Shown: positions 9,048-18,281, counted from the stretch's first letter. The stretch is DNA of 64,000 nt from Myxococcus xanthus (GCF_006402735.1 NZ_CP017174.1:8226001-8290000); one strand, 5' to 3'. Notes: generated by a model not told the origin, from the letters alone. Numbers and translations are program-made.

Positions 9048-9943
9048 GGCGCGGCCTTACCCGTTCCTTCCGGATGCAGCAAACGGAAGAGTTCCTCCAG
9101 CCCCCGCCCCAACGAAGGTCCCGGCTGCAGCAGCGACATGGAGGGCAGGTCCACCCAGCGCGCGCTGGACAGGCCAGGCAGTGCCCTCAGCTTGTCCTTG
9201 CCCACGTCCACATCCGCGGCATCCACCACCACCGTGGCCCGGGCACGCACCACGCGCTCCACCGAGTACACCGGGTACGCGGAGCTCGCGTCCGCCGCCA
9301 CGTTGATGCCGCCCGCGTCCCGGAGCAGTTCGTCCGCGAAGGAGCCAGGCCCCGCTACCACGAGCGGCTCGAAGCCATAGACGAACAGCACCCGCGGCGC
9401 GGGCAGCTTCTTCGCCGCCTCCCGGATGCGCGTGCGCGTGGCCTCGATGCCCACCACCACCGCCTCCGCCTCCTTTTCCCGTCCGAGCGCCTTCCCCACC
9501 GCGCGCATGGCCGCGAGCACGTCCGCCACGGAGTGGAGCGGCAGCAGCAGCACGGGCACGCCCAGCTCCGCCATCTTCTCCACCGGACGCTGGTTGCCCG
9601 GCCCGGGCTGCACCAGGAGCAGGTCCGGCTTGAGCGCAATCACCGCCTCCACGGAAGGGTCCGTGAAGCCGCCCACGCGCGGCAGCTTCGCCACCTCCTT
9701 CGCCTCGTCGAAGCGGGACACCCCCACCAGCGTGCTCCCCGCGCCCAGGGACAGCACCATCTCCGACAGCGAGGGCGCCAGCGTCACCACGCGCCGCACC
9801 TTGGAAGGTGCTGGCGGTCCCAGCGTCCTCAGGCTCGACGTCTCCGCCGCGCTCACCGTACCGGCGAGCAGGCACAGCACCGTGGCGAGCAGGACGGACA
9901 TGCCCGAGCGGGGACGCGAAGTGGAAGTCGTGTTCATCGGCAT
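9044..9943 (-). CDS. btuF: Periplasmic cobalamin-binding protein
   Basis: 299 residues from the ATG at 9943 (GAGGAAG upstream; a second ATG at 9937 is possible). Signal peptide of about 35 residues ending in GTVSAAE. The mature part has the BtuF/FepB-like helical-backbone fold: RRVVTLAPSLSEMVLSLGAG, then VGVSRF, VGGFTDPSVEAVIALKPDLLLV, and the C-terminal lobe with FVYGFEPLVVAGPGSF. It binds corrinoid in the periplasm and delivers it to BtuC, whose start overlaps this stop by four bases. Third gene of the operon behind riboswitch 2. Confidence 0.88.
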   Translation of the reverse strand: MPMNTTSTSRPRSGMSVLLATVLCLLAGTVSAAETSSLRTLGPPAPSKVRRVVTLAPSLSEMVLSLGAGSTLVGVSRFDEAKEVAKLPRVGGFTDPSVEAVIALKPDLLLVQPGPGNQRPVEKMAELGVPVLLLPLHSVADVLAAMRAVGKALGREKEAEAVVVGIEATRTRIREAAKKLPAPRVLFVYGFEPLVVAGPGSFADELLRDAGGINVAADASSAYPVYSVERVVRARATVVVDAADVDVGKDKLRALPGLSSARWVDLPSMSLLQPGPSLGRGLEELFRLLHPEGTGKAAP

Positions 9944-9956
9944 GGCGTGCGCTTCC

Positions 9957-11573
9957 TCAGTGCAGGGCGGTGACGTCAATGGCATTGGACACGGGCCGGC
10001 GCGGGTCCGTGGGACACGCCTCCAGCGCGGGCCCCAGCGCCTGGGGCGAAGAGAAGCCGCGGCGCTCCACCAGCCGCCCGTCCTCCACCGCCACCACGAA
10101 GACGCGGCCCGCGTTCGTATCCGCCAGGTACACCGCGCCCTCCGACACCGCGAAGCGGCTGGCCACGGAGATGTTGCAGCCTGGCGTTCCGGGCTCACAC
10201 CCCGCCTTGAGCGCGTACGCCGCCACGGGTGCGTCGTTCTTCACCAGCACCAGCCCGGAGGCGCGCACGGCGCTGGCACTGTGCCCGTTGGCCTCGTCGT
10301 ACTCGGCCTCGCCCAGGCAGGCCACCACGAGCTGGTCACCCACGGCCTCCACGTAGCCCGCGTTGAGGCAATCCGCCGCGCCCAGGTCAATGGCGCTCAC
10401 GCTGCCGCTCGCGGGGTCGATCTTCGCGAGCATGCCCGGGCCATTGGGCTTGTAGCCGTTGTAGGGATTCAGGTTGGTGAGGCTCACGTACACCCCCGCC
10501 TCCGTCGCCGCGACGGAGTAAGGCAGCGGCAACACCGTGCCGCCATCGAAGGGCTTCAGGTCCAGCCCGGTGAGCGAAATCGTGTCCACCTTGCGCGGCT
10601 GCTCGGGGTTGGAGATGTCCACGCGCGCGACGGCATTGCCGAACTGGAACATGGAGCCGCCCGTGCCGAACAATGGGACGTACAGCGTGGTGCCCCACTT
10701 CGCCAGCGCCTGCGGGCTGGTGTTGGCCCCCAGGTTCACCTGCGTCACGGTGCGCAGGCCCAGCCCCGCGCCCTGGGAAGGGCCCTCTCGCTTGAGCACC
10801 TGCAAGGTGTTGTTCACCGAGTCCACGACGTAGACATAAGGCGGGTCCACCAGGATGTCGTTGGGCGAGCCCGCCACCCCGCCCAGCGAGTCCTCCTCCA
10901 CCACCGTCCCCAGCGCGCCGCCCGCCGCCTGGAGCAGCTTCGAAGCCGTGGCGTCCGCGGCCAGCACGTAGCCGTCCCAGGACGCGAGTGTCTGCACGCC
11001 CGAGCCGAACTGACGCCGCGGCCCGAGCTGGTCCGTCCCCGCCTGGATGCCCACGAGCTGCCCGTGGGTGTAGCAGGCCGCCACCACGTCGTAGCCGCAG
11101 CGTCCCTCGTGACACGTCTGCACGTCCGGACACACGTTGCCGCAGGCGCCGCAGTTGAGCACGTCCGCGCGCACGTCCACGCACGAGTCCCCGCACCGCA
11201 AGCTGCCTTCGGAGCAGCCCTCGCGGCACACGCCGGATTCGCACACGAGCCCGGCGGAGCACGCGTTGCCACAGGCGCCGCAGTTCGTGGCATCGCTCGC
11301 CGTGGCCACACACGCGCCACCGCAGGACTCCGTCCCCGGACGACAGCCACAGACGCCGGCCTGACACGTCTGGCCGGCGCCGCACGCGTTGCCACAGGCG
11401 CCGCAGTTGGCGACATCGCCGCCCAGGTCCACGCAGGCGTCGCCGCAGACGGACAGGCCGGAGGTGCACACCGCGCCCTCCTCGGGGCACCCGGTGAGCA
11501 GCAGCGCCGCCACTGCCACCAGCAGCAAGGTCGGAAGGAATGGCTCAGGGGACAGGGGACGCGGGCGAGGCAT
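9957..11573 (-). CDS. Cys-rich repeat beta-propeller lipoprotein in B12 operon
   Basis: 538 residues, ATG at 11573 inside the 3' end of the receptor gene (29-bp overlap). Lipobox LLLTGC after a hydrophobic leader. Residues about 35-150 hold three copies of a Cys-rich unit (about 38 residues, core NCGACGN with flanking C-x-x-x-C pairs), the type called Stigma-specific Cys-rich repeat, common on myxobacterial surface proteins. Residues 155-538 look like a six- or seven-bladed propeller of the YncE/NHL kind (DDILVDPPYVYVVDS-like blades). Its place between the outer-membrane receptor and the binding protein suggests a surface or periplasmic corrinoid-handling role, which is inference. Such repeats are sometimes mislabelled as tryptophan synthase in databases. 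Confidence 0.82.
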   Translation of the reverse strand: MPRPRPLSPEPFLPTLLLVAVAALLLTGCPEEGAVCTSGLSVCGDACVDLGGDVANCGACGNACGAGQTCQAGVCGCRPGTESCGGACVATASDATNCGACGNACSAGLVCESGVCREGCSEGSLRCGDSCVDVRADVLNCGACGNVCPDVQTCHEGRCGYDVVAACYTHGQLVGIQAGTDQLGPRRQFGSGVQTLASWDGYVLAADATASKLLQAAGGALGTVVEEDSLGGVAGSPNDILVDPPYVYVVDSVNNTLQVLKREGPSQGAGLGLRTVTQVNLGANTSPQALAKWGTTLYVPLFGTGGSMFQFGNAVARVDISNPEQPRKVDTISLTGLDLKPFDGGTVLPLPYSVAATEAGVYVSLTNLNPYNGYKPNGPGMLAKIDPASGSVSAIDLGAADCLNAGYVEAVGDQLVVACLGEAEYDEANGHSASAVRASGLVLVKNDAPVAAYALKAGCEPGTPGCNISVASRFAVSEGAVYLADTNAGRVFVVAVEDGRLVERRGFSSPQALGPALEACPTDPRRPVSNAIDVTALH

Positions 11574-13608
11574 GGGGCTCCCGAGTGGAGGAGGAAGACG
11601 GTGACGCGCCTGGCTCGAGCGCCACCGCGAGCGTCACATAGGCGGCGCGTCCCGGCAGCGGGAAGCCCGTGAAGTCGAAGGTCCGGACGTCGAGGAGGTT
11701 CTTCAGCTCGACGGACAGGGTGAGGTCCGGCCCATGGAGGAAGGTGCTGGACGCGCCCGCGCTCACCAACGTGCGTGATGGCAAATCGAGCGAGCCGGTG
11801 CGGTTGATGAGCTGAGCGGACTGGTAGAGCACTTCCGCGCGGGCGTTGAGCCAGTCCGGCCCCGCGCGCACCCGCCCCACCCACTTGTGCCTGGGACGGT
11901 ACGGCAGGTCCTTGCCGAAGAAGCGCGGGTCCCCGTAGCGGTTCTCCGTGCGCAGATACGTGTAGCCCGTGCTGGCCAGGAGCCAGGCGAAGGGCCGCGC
12001 CTCGCCCTCCAGCTCCAGACCCCACACGCGCGCGGTGTCGAAGTTGTACGGGCGCGCCATCAGCGGCGGGTACAGCTCATAGGCGATGAGGTTCTCGTAG
12101 AGCGCCGCGAAGCCGCCCAGCGTGAGCCCCCAGCGTGGCGCCGCGTCCTCGGAGTCTTCCGGACCGGAGCGCCACATCACCGCCGCGTCCGCGTACAAGG
12201 CGCGCTCGGGCTTCAGCCCGGGGTTGGGCAGCAGCGTCCCCTGCCGGATGTACAGCTCCAGGAAGGACGGCGCGCGGTGGGACTGCCCGGCGTTGGCGCG
12301 CAGCCCGAAGCCGCGTCCCAGTTCGACGGATGCACCCAGCTTCGGCGACAGCAACCAGTACGGCCCCACCCGCTCCAGCCGCAGCGAAGGCACCACGTCC
12401 AGCGCGCCGCCGAAGAGCCTCACCTCATCCATGGCCATGACGCTGGCGCGCCACCACGACGCGGCCTGTGCGCCCTCCTCCTGAGTCACCGTCTCACCCG
12501 AAGTCGCCACCGTGACGGTCAGCGACTGGCGCTCTCCCAGCGGCCTGCGACCCTCCAGCTCCACGCCGCCCACCGAGTGCCGCTGCGCGCCGCCCGCGCC
12601 GGGAATGCGCCCCGTCACCTCCAGCCCGTCACGCCGGAAGAAGCCTCGCGCACTCCCCTGCCCCAACCCGTCGAGCACGCCCGACCAGCGAAGGCCCAGC
12701 GCCAGCCGCCCCAGCTCCTGGTCTCCGGTGGACTGGGGATTCTGCACGGTGCCCGGAATGGCGCGGTCCTCCAGGGACAGCTCCGCGAGCGCATCCAGCC
12801 GCGAGCCTCCCGCGAGCCGCCTCCGGTAGCGCAGGAGCGCGCCCCCCCCCTGCGCGTTGTTGCGGGCACGCCGCTCGGAGACCTGGGGATTGCCATCCAC
12901 GGCGGGCAGTTCGTCCACGTCGTAGGCGAAGTCACCATCCGAGCGGCCCGCGTGCACCAGCAGCAGCGCCTGCCCGCCCAGCATCGGCCCCGTGGCGGCG
13001 ACGTGGCCCAGCGCCGTGCTCCAGCTCCCGTAGGTCACCTCACCACTCGTGCGCAGGTTCGGCCCCGGTGCGCGGGTGATGATGTTGATGGCGCCGCCCA
13101 GGCCGCCCGAGCCATAGCGCGCGCCCGCGCCACCTCGCAGCACCTCGAAGCGCTCCACCAACGCGGAGGGAATGAGCGACAGGTCCGACAGGCCGCCCGC
13201 GCCGTTGAGCGGAATCCCATCCAGGAACACGAGCACGCCGTTGGACGACGCGCCCCGCACCACCAGGCTCTTGCTCTGTCCGTAGCCACCGGAGTCCTGC
13301 ACCGCGAGCCCCACCGAGCCCACGAGCAACTCCGCCGTGTCGCGCGCCTCGCCCGCTCGCTCTCGCGCATCAATGACGGTGATGGCGCCCGTCGGGTCCC
13401 TCCGCTCCGGAGACTCGGGCGGAGGCGGTGTCCTGCCGCGGACCACCGTAGTGCGCGTGGGGGCGGACCCGGGTGCGGCGGAGGGCACTTCCCCAGAGGC
13501 AACCACGGCCGCGGGCGGGGCAGCGGCCTCGGAAGGCTGCGCCCTGACGGGACATGGAAGGCTGAGCACCAGGCACACGACAGGCCCAGCGAGGAAGGTC
13601 CACCGCAT
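11545..13608 (-). CDS. btuB: TonB-dependent outer-membrane cobalamin receptor
   Basis: 687 residues from the ATG at 13608; the open frame upstream to 13734 lies inside the riboswitch. Signal peptide ends near PCPVRAQ. The plug domain (residues about 65-180) has the expected features ITVIDARERAGEARD, LVVRGASSNGVLVFLDGIPLN and GARYGSGGLGGAINI. The remainder is a 22-strand barrel, with typical blocks such as NAGQSHRAPSFLELY. The last clear barrel strand (YVTLAVALE) is followed by about 20 extra Ser/Pro-rich residues, odd because these receptors usually end at an aromatic residue; the extension is what overlaps the next gene. Cobalamin is the inferred substrate because riboswitch 2 precedes it and btuF/btuC follow. 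Confidence 0.9.
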   Translation of the reverse strand: MRWTFLAGPVVCLVLSLPCPVRAQPSEAAAPPAAVVASGEVPSAAPGSAPTRTTVVRGRTPPPPESPERRDPTGAITVIDARERAGEARDTAELLVGSVGLAVQDSGGYGQSKSLVVRGASSNGVLVFLDGIPLNGAGGLSDLSLIPSALVERFEVLRGGAGARYGSGGLGGAINIITRAPGPNLRTSGEVTYGSWSTALGHVAATGPMLGGQALLLVHAGRSDGDFAYDVDELPAVDGNPQVSERRARNNAQGGGALLRYRRRLAGGSRLDALAELSLEDRAIPGTVQNPQSTGDQELGRLALGLRWSGVLDGLGQGSARGFFRRDGLEVTGRIPGAGGAQRHSVGGVELEGRRPLGERQSLTVTVATSGETVTQEEGAQAASWWRASVMAMDEVRLFGGALDVVPSLRLERVGPYWLLSPKLGASVELGRGFGLRANAGQSHRAPSFLELYIRQGTLLPNPGLKPERALYADAAVMWRSGPEDSEDAAPRWGLTLGGFAALYENLIAYELYPPLMARPYNFDTARVWGLELEGEARPFAWLLASTGYTYLRTENRYGDPRFFGKDLPYRPRHKWVGRVRAGPDWLNARAEVLYQSAQLINRTGSLDLPSRTLVSAGASSTFLHGPDLTLSVELKNLLDVRTFDFTGFPLPGRAAYVTLAVALEPGASPSSSSTREPHASPASPVP

Positions 13609-13680
13609 GCTCCGCCTTCCGCTCCCTCCGACGAAGAGAGAAGGCCAACCGCCCGGGCCCGCGAAAGGCTCGGCCGCACC

Positions 13681-13890
13681 CCTGGGCAGGTCTCCTGGCT
13701 GACGGACTCTGGCGACTGGCGCACGCTGCGTCATGCCAGAAGAGGACTTCCGCCTTCCCCCGGAACGGCGCTCGGCCGCGGATGGAGTGGCGACAAACCG
13801 AAGCCCCCGGCCCTGACCTCAGGGCTGCCCGTTCACAGTGGCGGGACCGCGCCGGACTCTCACCGGCTTCCCTCTTGAAAGCCCGACATG
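13681..13890 (-). promoter_or_regulatory. Cobalamin riboswitch 2
   Basis: On the minus strand: GGGAAGCCGGTG, GAGTCCGGCGCGGTCCCGCC, ACTGTGA, a GCCACT B12-box segment, GGGGGAAGGCGG, and the closing CAGAGTCCGTCAGCCAGGAG followed by ACCTGCC. All conserved cobalamin aptamer blocks are present in order. The element ends about 73 nt before the receptor ATG. It should repress the receptor-lipoprotein-btuF-btuC operon when cobalamin is plentiful. Confidence 0.95.
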
Positions 13891-13920
13891 GGCACCCAAG
13901 GGCGCGCCCTTTGTAGGAGG

Positions 13921-14487
13921 TCACCTCCGGCGGGTCAAGCTCACCGGGGGCGTCAGCGAGGACACGCGCACGGACTGCTCGAAGGCATACGTCTGGAGGA
14001 ACAGGAGCTCCACGTTCCCCAGCGTGAGCCGGGAGCGGCACAGCAGCGGCGCGGGCCGGCCCGGCAGGATGAGCACCCCATCCTGGTACGTCCCCCGCTC
14101 GCTCTCCAAGTCCGTCACGCACCACAGTCCGGTGTGCGGCTCACGACGAAGGCGCGCATGCAGGCGGGACACCGTGGGCTCGGCGAGGACGATGTCGCAC
14201 TCGGCGCCGCTGCCCACCGTCACCTCGGCGTCCGCCGGGCGGAACCGCGGGCGCACCTCCAAAACCACGGGCGCCATGGCGCAGGGCGTCGATGCCTTCT
14301 CGGTTGACCGGGACGCCCCACCGAGCGGCCGCGTGGAAGCAGGCTCCCACAGCAACACGGGCCAGCTCCCATCATGGGCCCGCGCATCGCGAGGAGCTGG
14401 CTGGAACACGCGCACCTTCCTGTTCACCGGATGGACGCGCGCAACATGGACACGAGACGCCGGCGGCGCCAGTTCCTGGAGCCTCAT
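13921..14487 (-). CDS. FHA domain protein
   Basis: 188 residues from the ATG at 14487; a GTG at 14514 in the same frame is an alternative, and neither has a clear ribosome-binding site. The N-terminal 80 residues are not recognised. Residues about 85-165 form an FHA phosphothreonine-binding domain: VGSGAECDIVLAEPTVSRLHARL contains the conserved Ser-Arg-x-His, followed by SERGTYQDG (the usual N-G position is here Tyr-Gln-Asp-Gly). No other domain is visible. It follows the small lipoprotein gene by 63 bp on the same strand. A partner kinase is not adjacent; a kinase lies at 1-3056. Confidence 0.75.
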   Translation of the reverse strand: MRLQELAPPASRVHVARVHPVNRKVRVFQPAPRDARAHDGSWPVLLWEPASTRPLGGASRSTEKASTPCAMAPVVLEVRPRFRPADAEVTVGSGAECDIVLAEPTVSRLHARLRREPHTGLWCVTDLESERGTYQDGVLILPGRPAPLLCRSRLTLGNVELLFLQTYAFEQSVRVSSLTPPVSLTRRR

Positions 14488-14550
14488 GACGTGCGATTCA
14501 CCGTCGAGTCCCACCGCGTGGGATGTCCACCCACGCCTGCCACCAGTCGA

Positions 14551-14832
14551 CTACGGAACGTCCGGAGTCCCCGCGTCCTCGCAAGTCACGCCCGAGCCGG
14601 CATCCGGCTCGACCTCCGCGCAATCCGGAAGCGCCAGCTCCAGGCCCTCCTCACCGAGGAGCAGGGCCTCATCGTCATCGGTGGAGAAGGTGCCCGTCCC
14701 ACCGTCCGCGACACGCATCCGCGCGATGGGGTCCTCCACGGCGCAGCCTCCGCTCCAGGCCAGCAGTGCCAGGACGAGCAGGTGCCGGAACGTCCCGCGA
14801 GGCGCGTGCGATGCGAAGTCAGTGCGGTTCAT
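14551..14832 (-). CDS. Small lipoprotein
   Basis: 93 residues from the ATG at 14832, which lies 14 bp after the stop of the outer-membrane-like gene. A hydrophobic leader ends in the lipobox SGGC. The mature part is short and acidic (TDDDEALLLGEEG) and ends in a PDAG linker with a pair of Cys. No family recognised. Probably co-transcribed with its upstream neighbour. Confidence 0.65.
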   Translation of the reverse strand: MNRTDFASHAPRGTFRHLLVLALLAWSGGCAVEDPIARMRVADGGTGTFSTDDDEALLLGEEGLELALPDCAEVEPDAGSGVTCEDAGTPDVP

Positions 14833-14846
14833 CGGGCGGCCACCTT

Positions 14847-15503
14847 TCACGGGAAGACCATCATCGCGACGCTCAGTCGCGGCCGGACGGCCCATCCCTC
14901 ATGGAGCGGTTCGAACCCCTGCGCGCTCTGGAAGCCGATGAGGGGGCGGCCGAAGACGACGTCCATCGCCAGCGAGCCCTCCACTGCGAAGTACTTCGAG
15001 AAACGCCAGCGCAGGGAGGTATCCGGCCCCGTGAGGAGCGCGGGGACGAAGCGGGGGCCAGCGGTGTCCAGTCCGCCCACGCGGGCAAAAGCGGTCCGGC
15101 CGAAGAGGAGGAAGCCCGCCCCCGCGCCCACGCTCCAACGCCACTCACCCGAGCGGAGCACGGGCGTGTCCAGCCAGAAGCCGAAGACGTACTGCTCCAG
15201 CTTCACCTCGGTGCGGGTCTCCACCATGCTCGACGGGAGACCCGCCAGGAACTGGAAGCGGAAGCGCAGCCGGGGAAACTCCCAGCCGGCCCCGAGCAGC
15301 CATCCCTGGTAACCCGCCGAGGCGTAGCCGTCGAGCGATGCGAGGCCGCCCGCCAGGAGCTGCCACTGCACGGATGAAGACTCCGGGGCCACCGGAGCGG
15401 CTTCCGCCCGGGGAACATCCGCCGTGTCCGCCGCCAGCGAAGCGGAACCCGCGAGCAGCCCTCCCACCACGCCGAGTCGCAGCAAGACGGTGCCCGATGC
15501 CAT
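14847..15503 (-). CDS. Outer-membrane beta-barrel-like protein
   Basis: 218 residues from the ATG at 15503; a GTG nine bases upstream is possible. Signal peptide ends near ASLAADT. The mature sequence alternates polar and hydrophobic residues with many Gly and aromatics (GYQGWLLGAGWEFPRLRFRF, WSVGAGAGFLLFG), as in small outer-membrane barrels, and ends in a hydrophobic Phe-Pro. No named family could be assigned. It heads a likely unit with the small lipoprotein and perhaps the FHA gene. Confidence 0.65.
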   Translation of the reverse strand: MASGTVLLRLGVVGGLLAGSASLAADTADVPRAEAAPVAPESSSVQWQLLAGGLASLDGYASAGYQGWLLGAGWEFPRLRFRFQFLAGLPSSMVETRTEVKLEQYVFGFWLDTPVLRSGEWRWSVGAGAGFLLFGRTAFARVGGLDTAGPRFVPALLTGPDTSLRWRFSKYFAVEGSLAMDVVFGRPLIGFQSAQGFEPLHEGWAVRPRLSVAMMVFP

Positions 15504-15619
15504 GTGGGCAACGCTACCGTCCTGGCAATGGGGGACGGAAGCCCCCCGCCCGGCCACTCAACGGTTCGTTGCGCGCGGAAAGTGCCGAGCGGCCAGTTCC
15601 TCGCGCCAACCGGCCCGTG

Positions 15620-16930
15620 TCACGGCAGCCGGTGGAACAGCGGCAGGTTCGCGGGGGCGGGATACACCGCGACGCCATGCGTGGCCCCGAGGTCGGGGCT
15701 GGAGATGACGACGTCGGGCGTGGGCGCTCCGGAGACGCTGAGCTGGCTCGGGCTCAGCCGGGAAATCTTCCCGGAGTTGTAGGCCATCCAGAGTCCCCCT
15801 CCTTCGTCGAACGCGAGTTCCTTGGGGCCGCCCGCGTCAATCTGGATGCTCGGGACAACGCTCACCGCGCCGGAACCCTCCTGGTCGGCGGGCGTGAGCC
15901 GCACGACGACGCCGCTCGCGCCATAGGAAACCCACAGGTTTCGCTCCCCATCGAAGGCGAGCCCCGCGGGGCCCGCGAAGCTCCTGCCCGGAGCGGCTTC
16001 CATCACGTCGATGCTCGCGACGGGCGTCACGGTGCCGGACGCCTGGAGGCTCGATGCAGCCACCTTGTGGACGCGGGAGGCCCCGGCCCTCACGTCTCCC
16101 ACCCAGAGGTTGCCCATGGCGTCGAACGCGAGCGTGGAGGGGTCCCCTAGCCCGCTCAGCACGACCTGAGGCGCCGGAGCGGTGCCGGAGACAAGCTGGG
16201 CCGCGCCAAACCGGACGACGGTGTCGCTGAACCCGATGGAGGTCCAGAGGTCGCCAGCGGCATCGAACGCAATGGCGATGGGACCAGGGCTCCCGGCGCT
16301 CAACACGCCGCCGCGCATGATGACGTCGGGGCTCTTGACGCCAGAAGCGCCCAGGTCGCTGGCCGGATAGCGCCTCAACTCACCCGACCCCAGCGCGGCC
16401 CAGAGGTTGCCACGCTTGTCGAACGCGAGCCCCGAAGCGCGGGGAATGCCCGGGCTCGAACCGAGCTGGACGGAGGCCGACGGCGCGCCCGTGACCTCCA
16501 GGTCCGCGGCGGCGAAGGCCTCCACCTCGGCCGCCCCGTTGCTGGTGGACAGCCACAGCCGCTGGCTGCTGGGGATGAGCGCGTATTGAAGGGTCGCGTT
16601 CGCCACCTCGCCATCCAAGACGCATAGCTGGCGCGCTGGCGCATCATAGGCGGCGCGAACCCGGCCGCCGCTCCCCGCCACCGGCTCGGGGGAGAGCGTC
16701 CACATGCCCGCCGTGAGCCCCGCCAGCCGGCCGCCCGCGCGCACCTCCCGGGACTCACTGCCTCGGCGGATGATGACGTGAGGGCTGGCGGAGGCCGGCA
16801 GTCCCTGGATGGCCAACTCCAACGCACCCGTGCCCGTCTCGGGACACCCGCCTGGGTCCGGGTCCGAGCTATCGCCACACCCCACGGAAATCACGACGGC
16901 CAGGACGAAGAGAATGCTTCCGTTTCTCAC
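15620..16930 (-). CDS. NHL-type beta-propeller lipoprotein
   Basis: 436 residues from a GTG at 16930 preceded by AAGGGGGG. Lipobox ISVGC gives lipidation at about Cys18. After a 120-residue N-terminal part follow repeated blades of about 45 residues with the pattern G-L-A-F-D-x-x-G-N-L-W-(A/V), seen at least five times (ASGLAFDKRGNLW, AIAFDAAGDLW, TLAFDAMGNLW, GLAFDGERNLW, ELAFDEGGGLW). This is the NHL/SMP-30-like propeller pattern. Envelope-bound; ligand unknown. Divergent from the FIST gene across 168 bp. Confidence 0.75.
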   Translation of the reverse strand: MRNGSILFVLAVVISVGCGDSSDPDPGGCPETGTGALELAIQGLPASASPHVIIRRGSESREVRAGGRLAGLTAGMWTLSPEPVAGSGGRVRAAYDAPARQLCVLDGEVANATLQYALIPSSQRLWLSTSNGAAEVEAFAAADLEVTGAPSASVQLGSSPGIPRASGLAFDKRGNLWAALGSGELRRYPASDLGASGVKSPDVIMRGGVLSAGSPGPIAIAFDAAGDLWTSIGFSDTVVRFGAAQLVSGTAPAPQVVLSGLGDPSTLAFDAMGNLWVGDVRAGASRVHKVAASSLQASGTVTPVASIDVMEAAPGRSFAGPAGLAFDGERNLWVSYGASGVVVRLTPADQEGSGAVSVVPSIQIDAGGPKELAFDEGGGLWMAYNSGKISRLSPSQLSVSGAPTPDVVISSPDLGATHGVAVYPAPANLPLFHRLP

Positions 16931-17098
16931 GAGGTCCCCCCTTTCAAGCGCACGCTGCGCTCACTCGATGAGCATGGGGATACAACTGGGCGCACGAGGG
17001 GGTGTCAACCAAGGCAGGCCCGAAAGGTGCCCGCTTCGGCCGAACGAAGCCGGCTCAACCTGCACGCCAGCACGCGCGTGAATATCGATTCCAGTGGG

Positions 17099-18265
17099 AT
17101 GCGGATGCAGATTGGAAAGAGCAGCTCGCCCGATGGCGAAGTCGCCGCCCGGGAGGCGATCGCGGAGGCGCTGCGAGACGCGGACGCGCCCACCTTCGCC
17201 CTGGTCTTCTGCACGGACCAATATGACGCGGATGACCTGGCGGCGGCGCTCCGGCGGGAGCTCCGGGACCTTCCCTGGGCCGGATGCTGCGCGGCGGGTG
17301 TTTTCGCGGGGACCGAGCTACTGCTCCAGGGATTGGTGGTCGCGCTGTTTCGCGGGGTGGACTTGCAGGTCGGGACGGGGATGGGTGGGCCCGTCAGCAA
17401 GGACCCCAGAGCGGCCGGACGTGACGCGGTGGCGAGGGCCATCGAGAAGCTGCCTCCCATGCCGCCGGAGCGCCGCCGTGCGCTGCTCGTCTTCCCGGAC
17501 GGGCTGAGCGGGAATCCAACGGAGGTCGTGCGCGGGGCGCAGCAGGAGGCGGGGGCGGGCGTCGTCTGGGCGGGGGGCGGAGCGGGAGGCAACCTCCAGA
17601 GCGCCACGACGGCCCAGTTCACGGATGGGCAGGCATACCGGGACCAGGCGGTGGTGATTGCCTTTGATGCCCAGGCGCCGATAGGCGTCGGGATTCAGCA
17701 CGGCTGGTATCCATACGGCCCACCGACCCAGGTCACGAAGGCCCACGGCGCGACCGCCATCGAGCTCGATTACGAGAGCGCGTTCGAGGTCTACCGGCGC
17801 ACGGCCGCGAGCCGCGGAGACGCGCTGGACGAGCAGGGCTTCGCCCGCTTCGCGATGACCCACCCGCTGGGGATTCCCCAGGCCAATGGAGAGTTCGTGA
17901 TTCGCGATCCAATCTCCATCGGCCCCGATGGCTCGGTCCGCTGCGTCGCCGAGATACCTGATGGCTCGTTGGTCCGGGTGATGGAGGGAGCGCGCGCGGA
18001 CCTGATGGACGCGGCAGCGGGTGCGGCCAACCTGGCTCGGAAAGGAACCCCTGGCGCGCTGGGCGGCGCGGTCGTGTTCGATTGTTTCTCGCGCTACCCC
18101 ATCCTGGGCGAGGAAATCCGGGACGAGCTTTCACGCGTCCAGGAGGCGCTCGGGGAGACCACTCCGCTCGTGGGTTGTCTGACCCTTGGCGAGGTGGGGG
18201 CCATGGGAGGTGGAGTTCCGCAGTTCCACAACAAGACGGTGGTGGTGCTCGCCCTTCCAGGGTGA
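17099..18265 (+). CDS. FIST domain sensory protein
   Basis: 388 residues from the ATG at 17099; a second ATG at 17105 is close by and no strong ribosome-binding site decides between them. FIST N domain (about 20-210) includes FCTDQYDADDLAAALRREL, WAGCCAAGVF and LLVFPDGLSGN; FIST C domain (about 225-380) includes FAMTHPLGIPQ, FVIRDPISI and VGCLTLGEVG near the end. FIST proteins are cytoplasmic and thought to bind small ligands, perhaps amino acids, and feed two-component systems. The histidine kinase starts 16 bp downstream on the same strand, which fits that role. Confidence 0.87.
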   Translation: MRMQIGKSSSPDGEVAAREAIAEALRDADAPTFALVFCTDQYDADDLAAALRRELRDLPWAGCCAAGVFAGTELLLQGLVVALFRGVDLQVGTGMGGPVSKDPRAAGRDAVARAIEKLPPMPPERRRALLVFPDGLSGNPTEVVRGAQQEAGAGVVWAGGGAGGNLQSATTAQFTDGQAYRDQAVVIAFDAQAPIGVGIQHGWYPYGPPTQVTKAHGATAIELDYESAFEVYRRTAASRGDALDEQGFARFAMTHPLGIPQANGEFVIRDPISIGPDGSVRCVAEIPDGSLVRVMEGARADLMDAAAGAANLARKGTPGALGGAVVFDCFSRYPILGEEIRDELSRVQEALGETTPLVGCLTLGEVGAMGGGVPQFHNKTVVVLALPG

Positions 18266-18281
18266 TGGGACGAGGTCGGAC

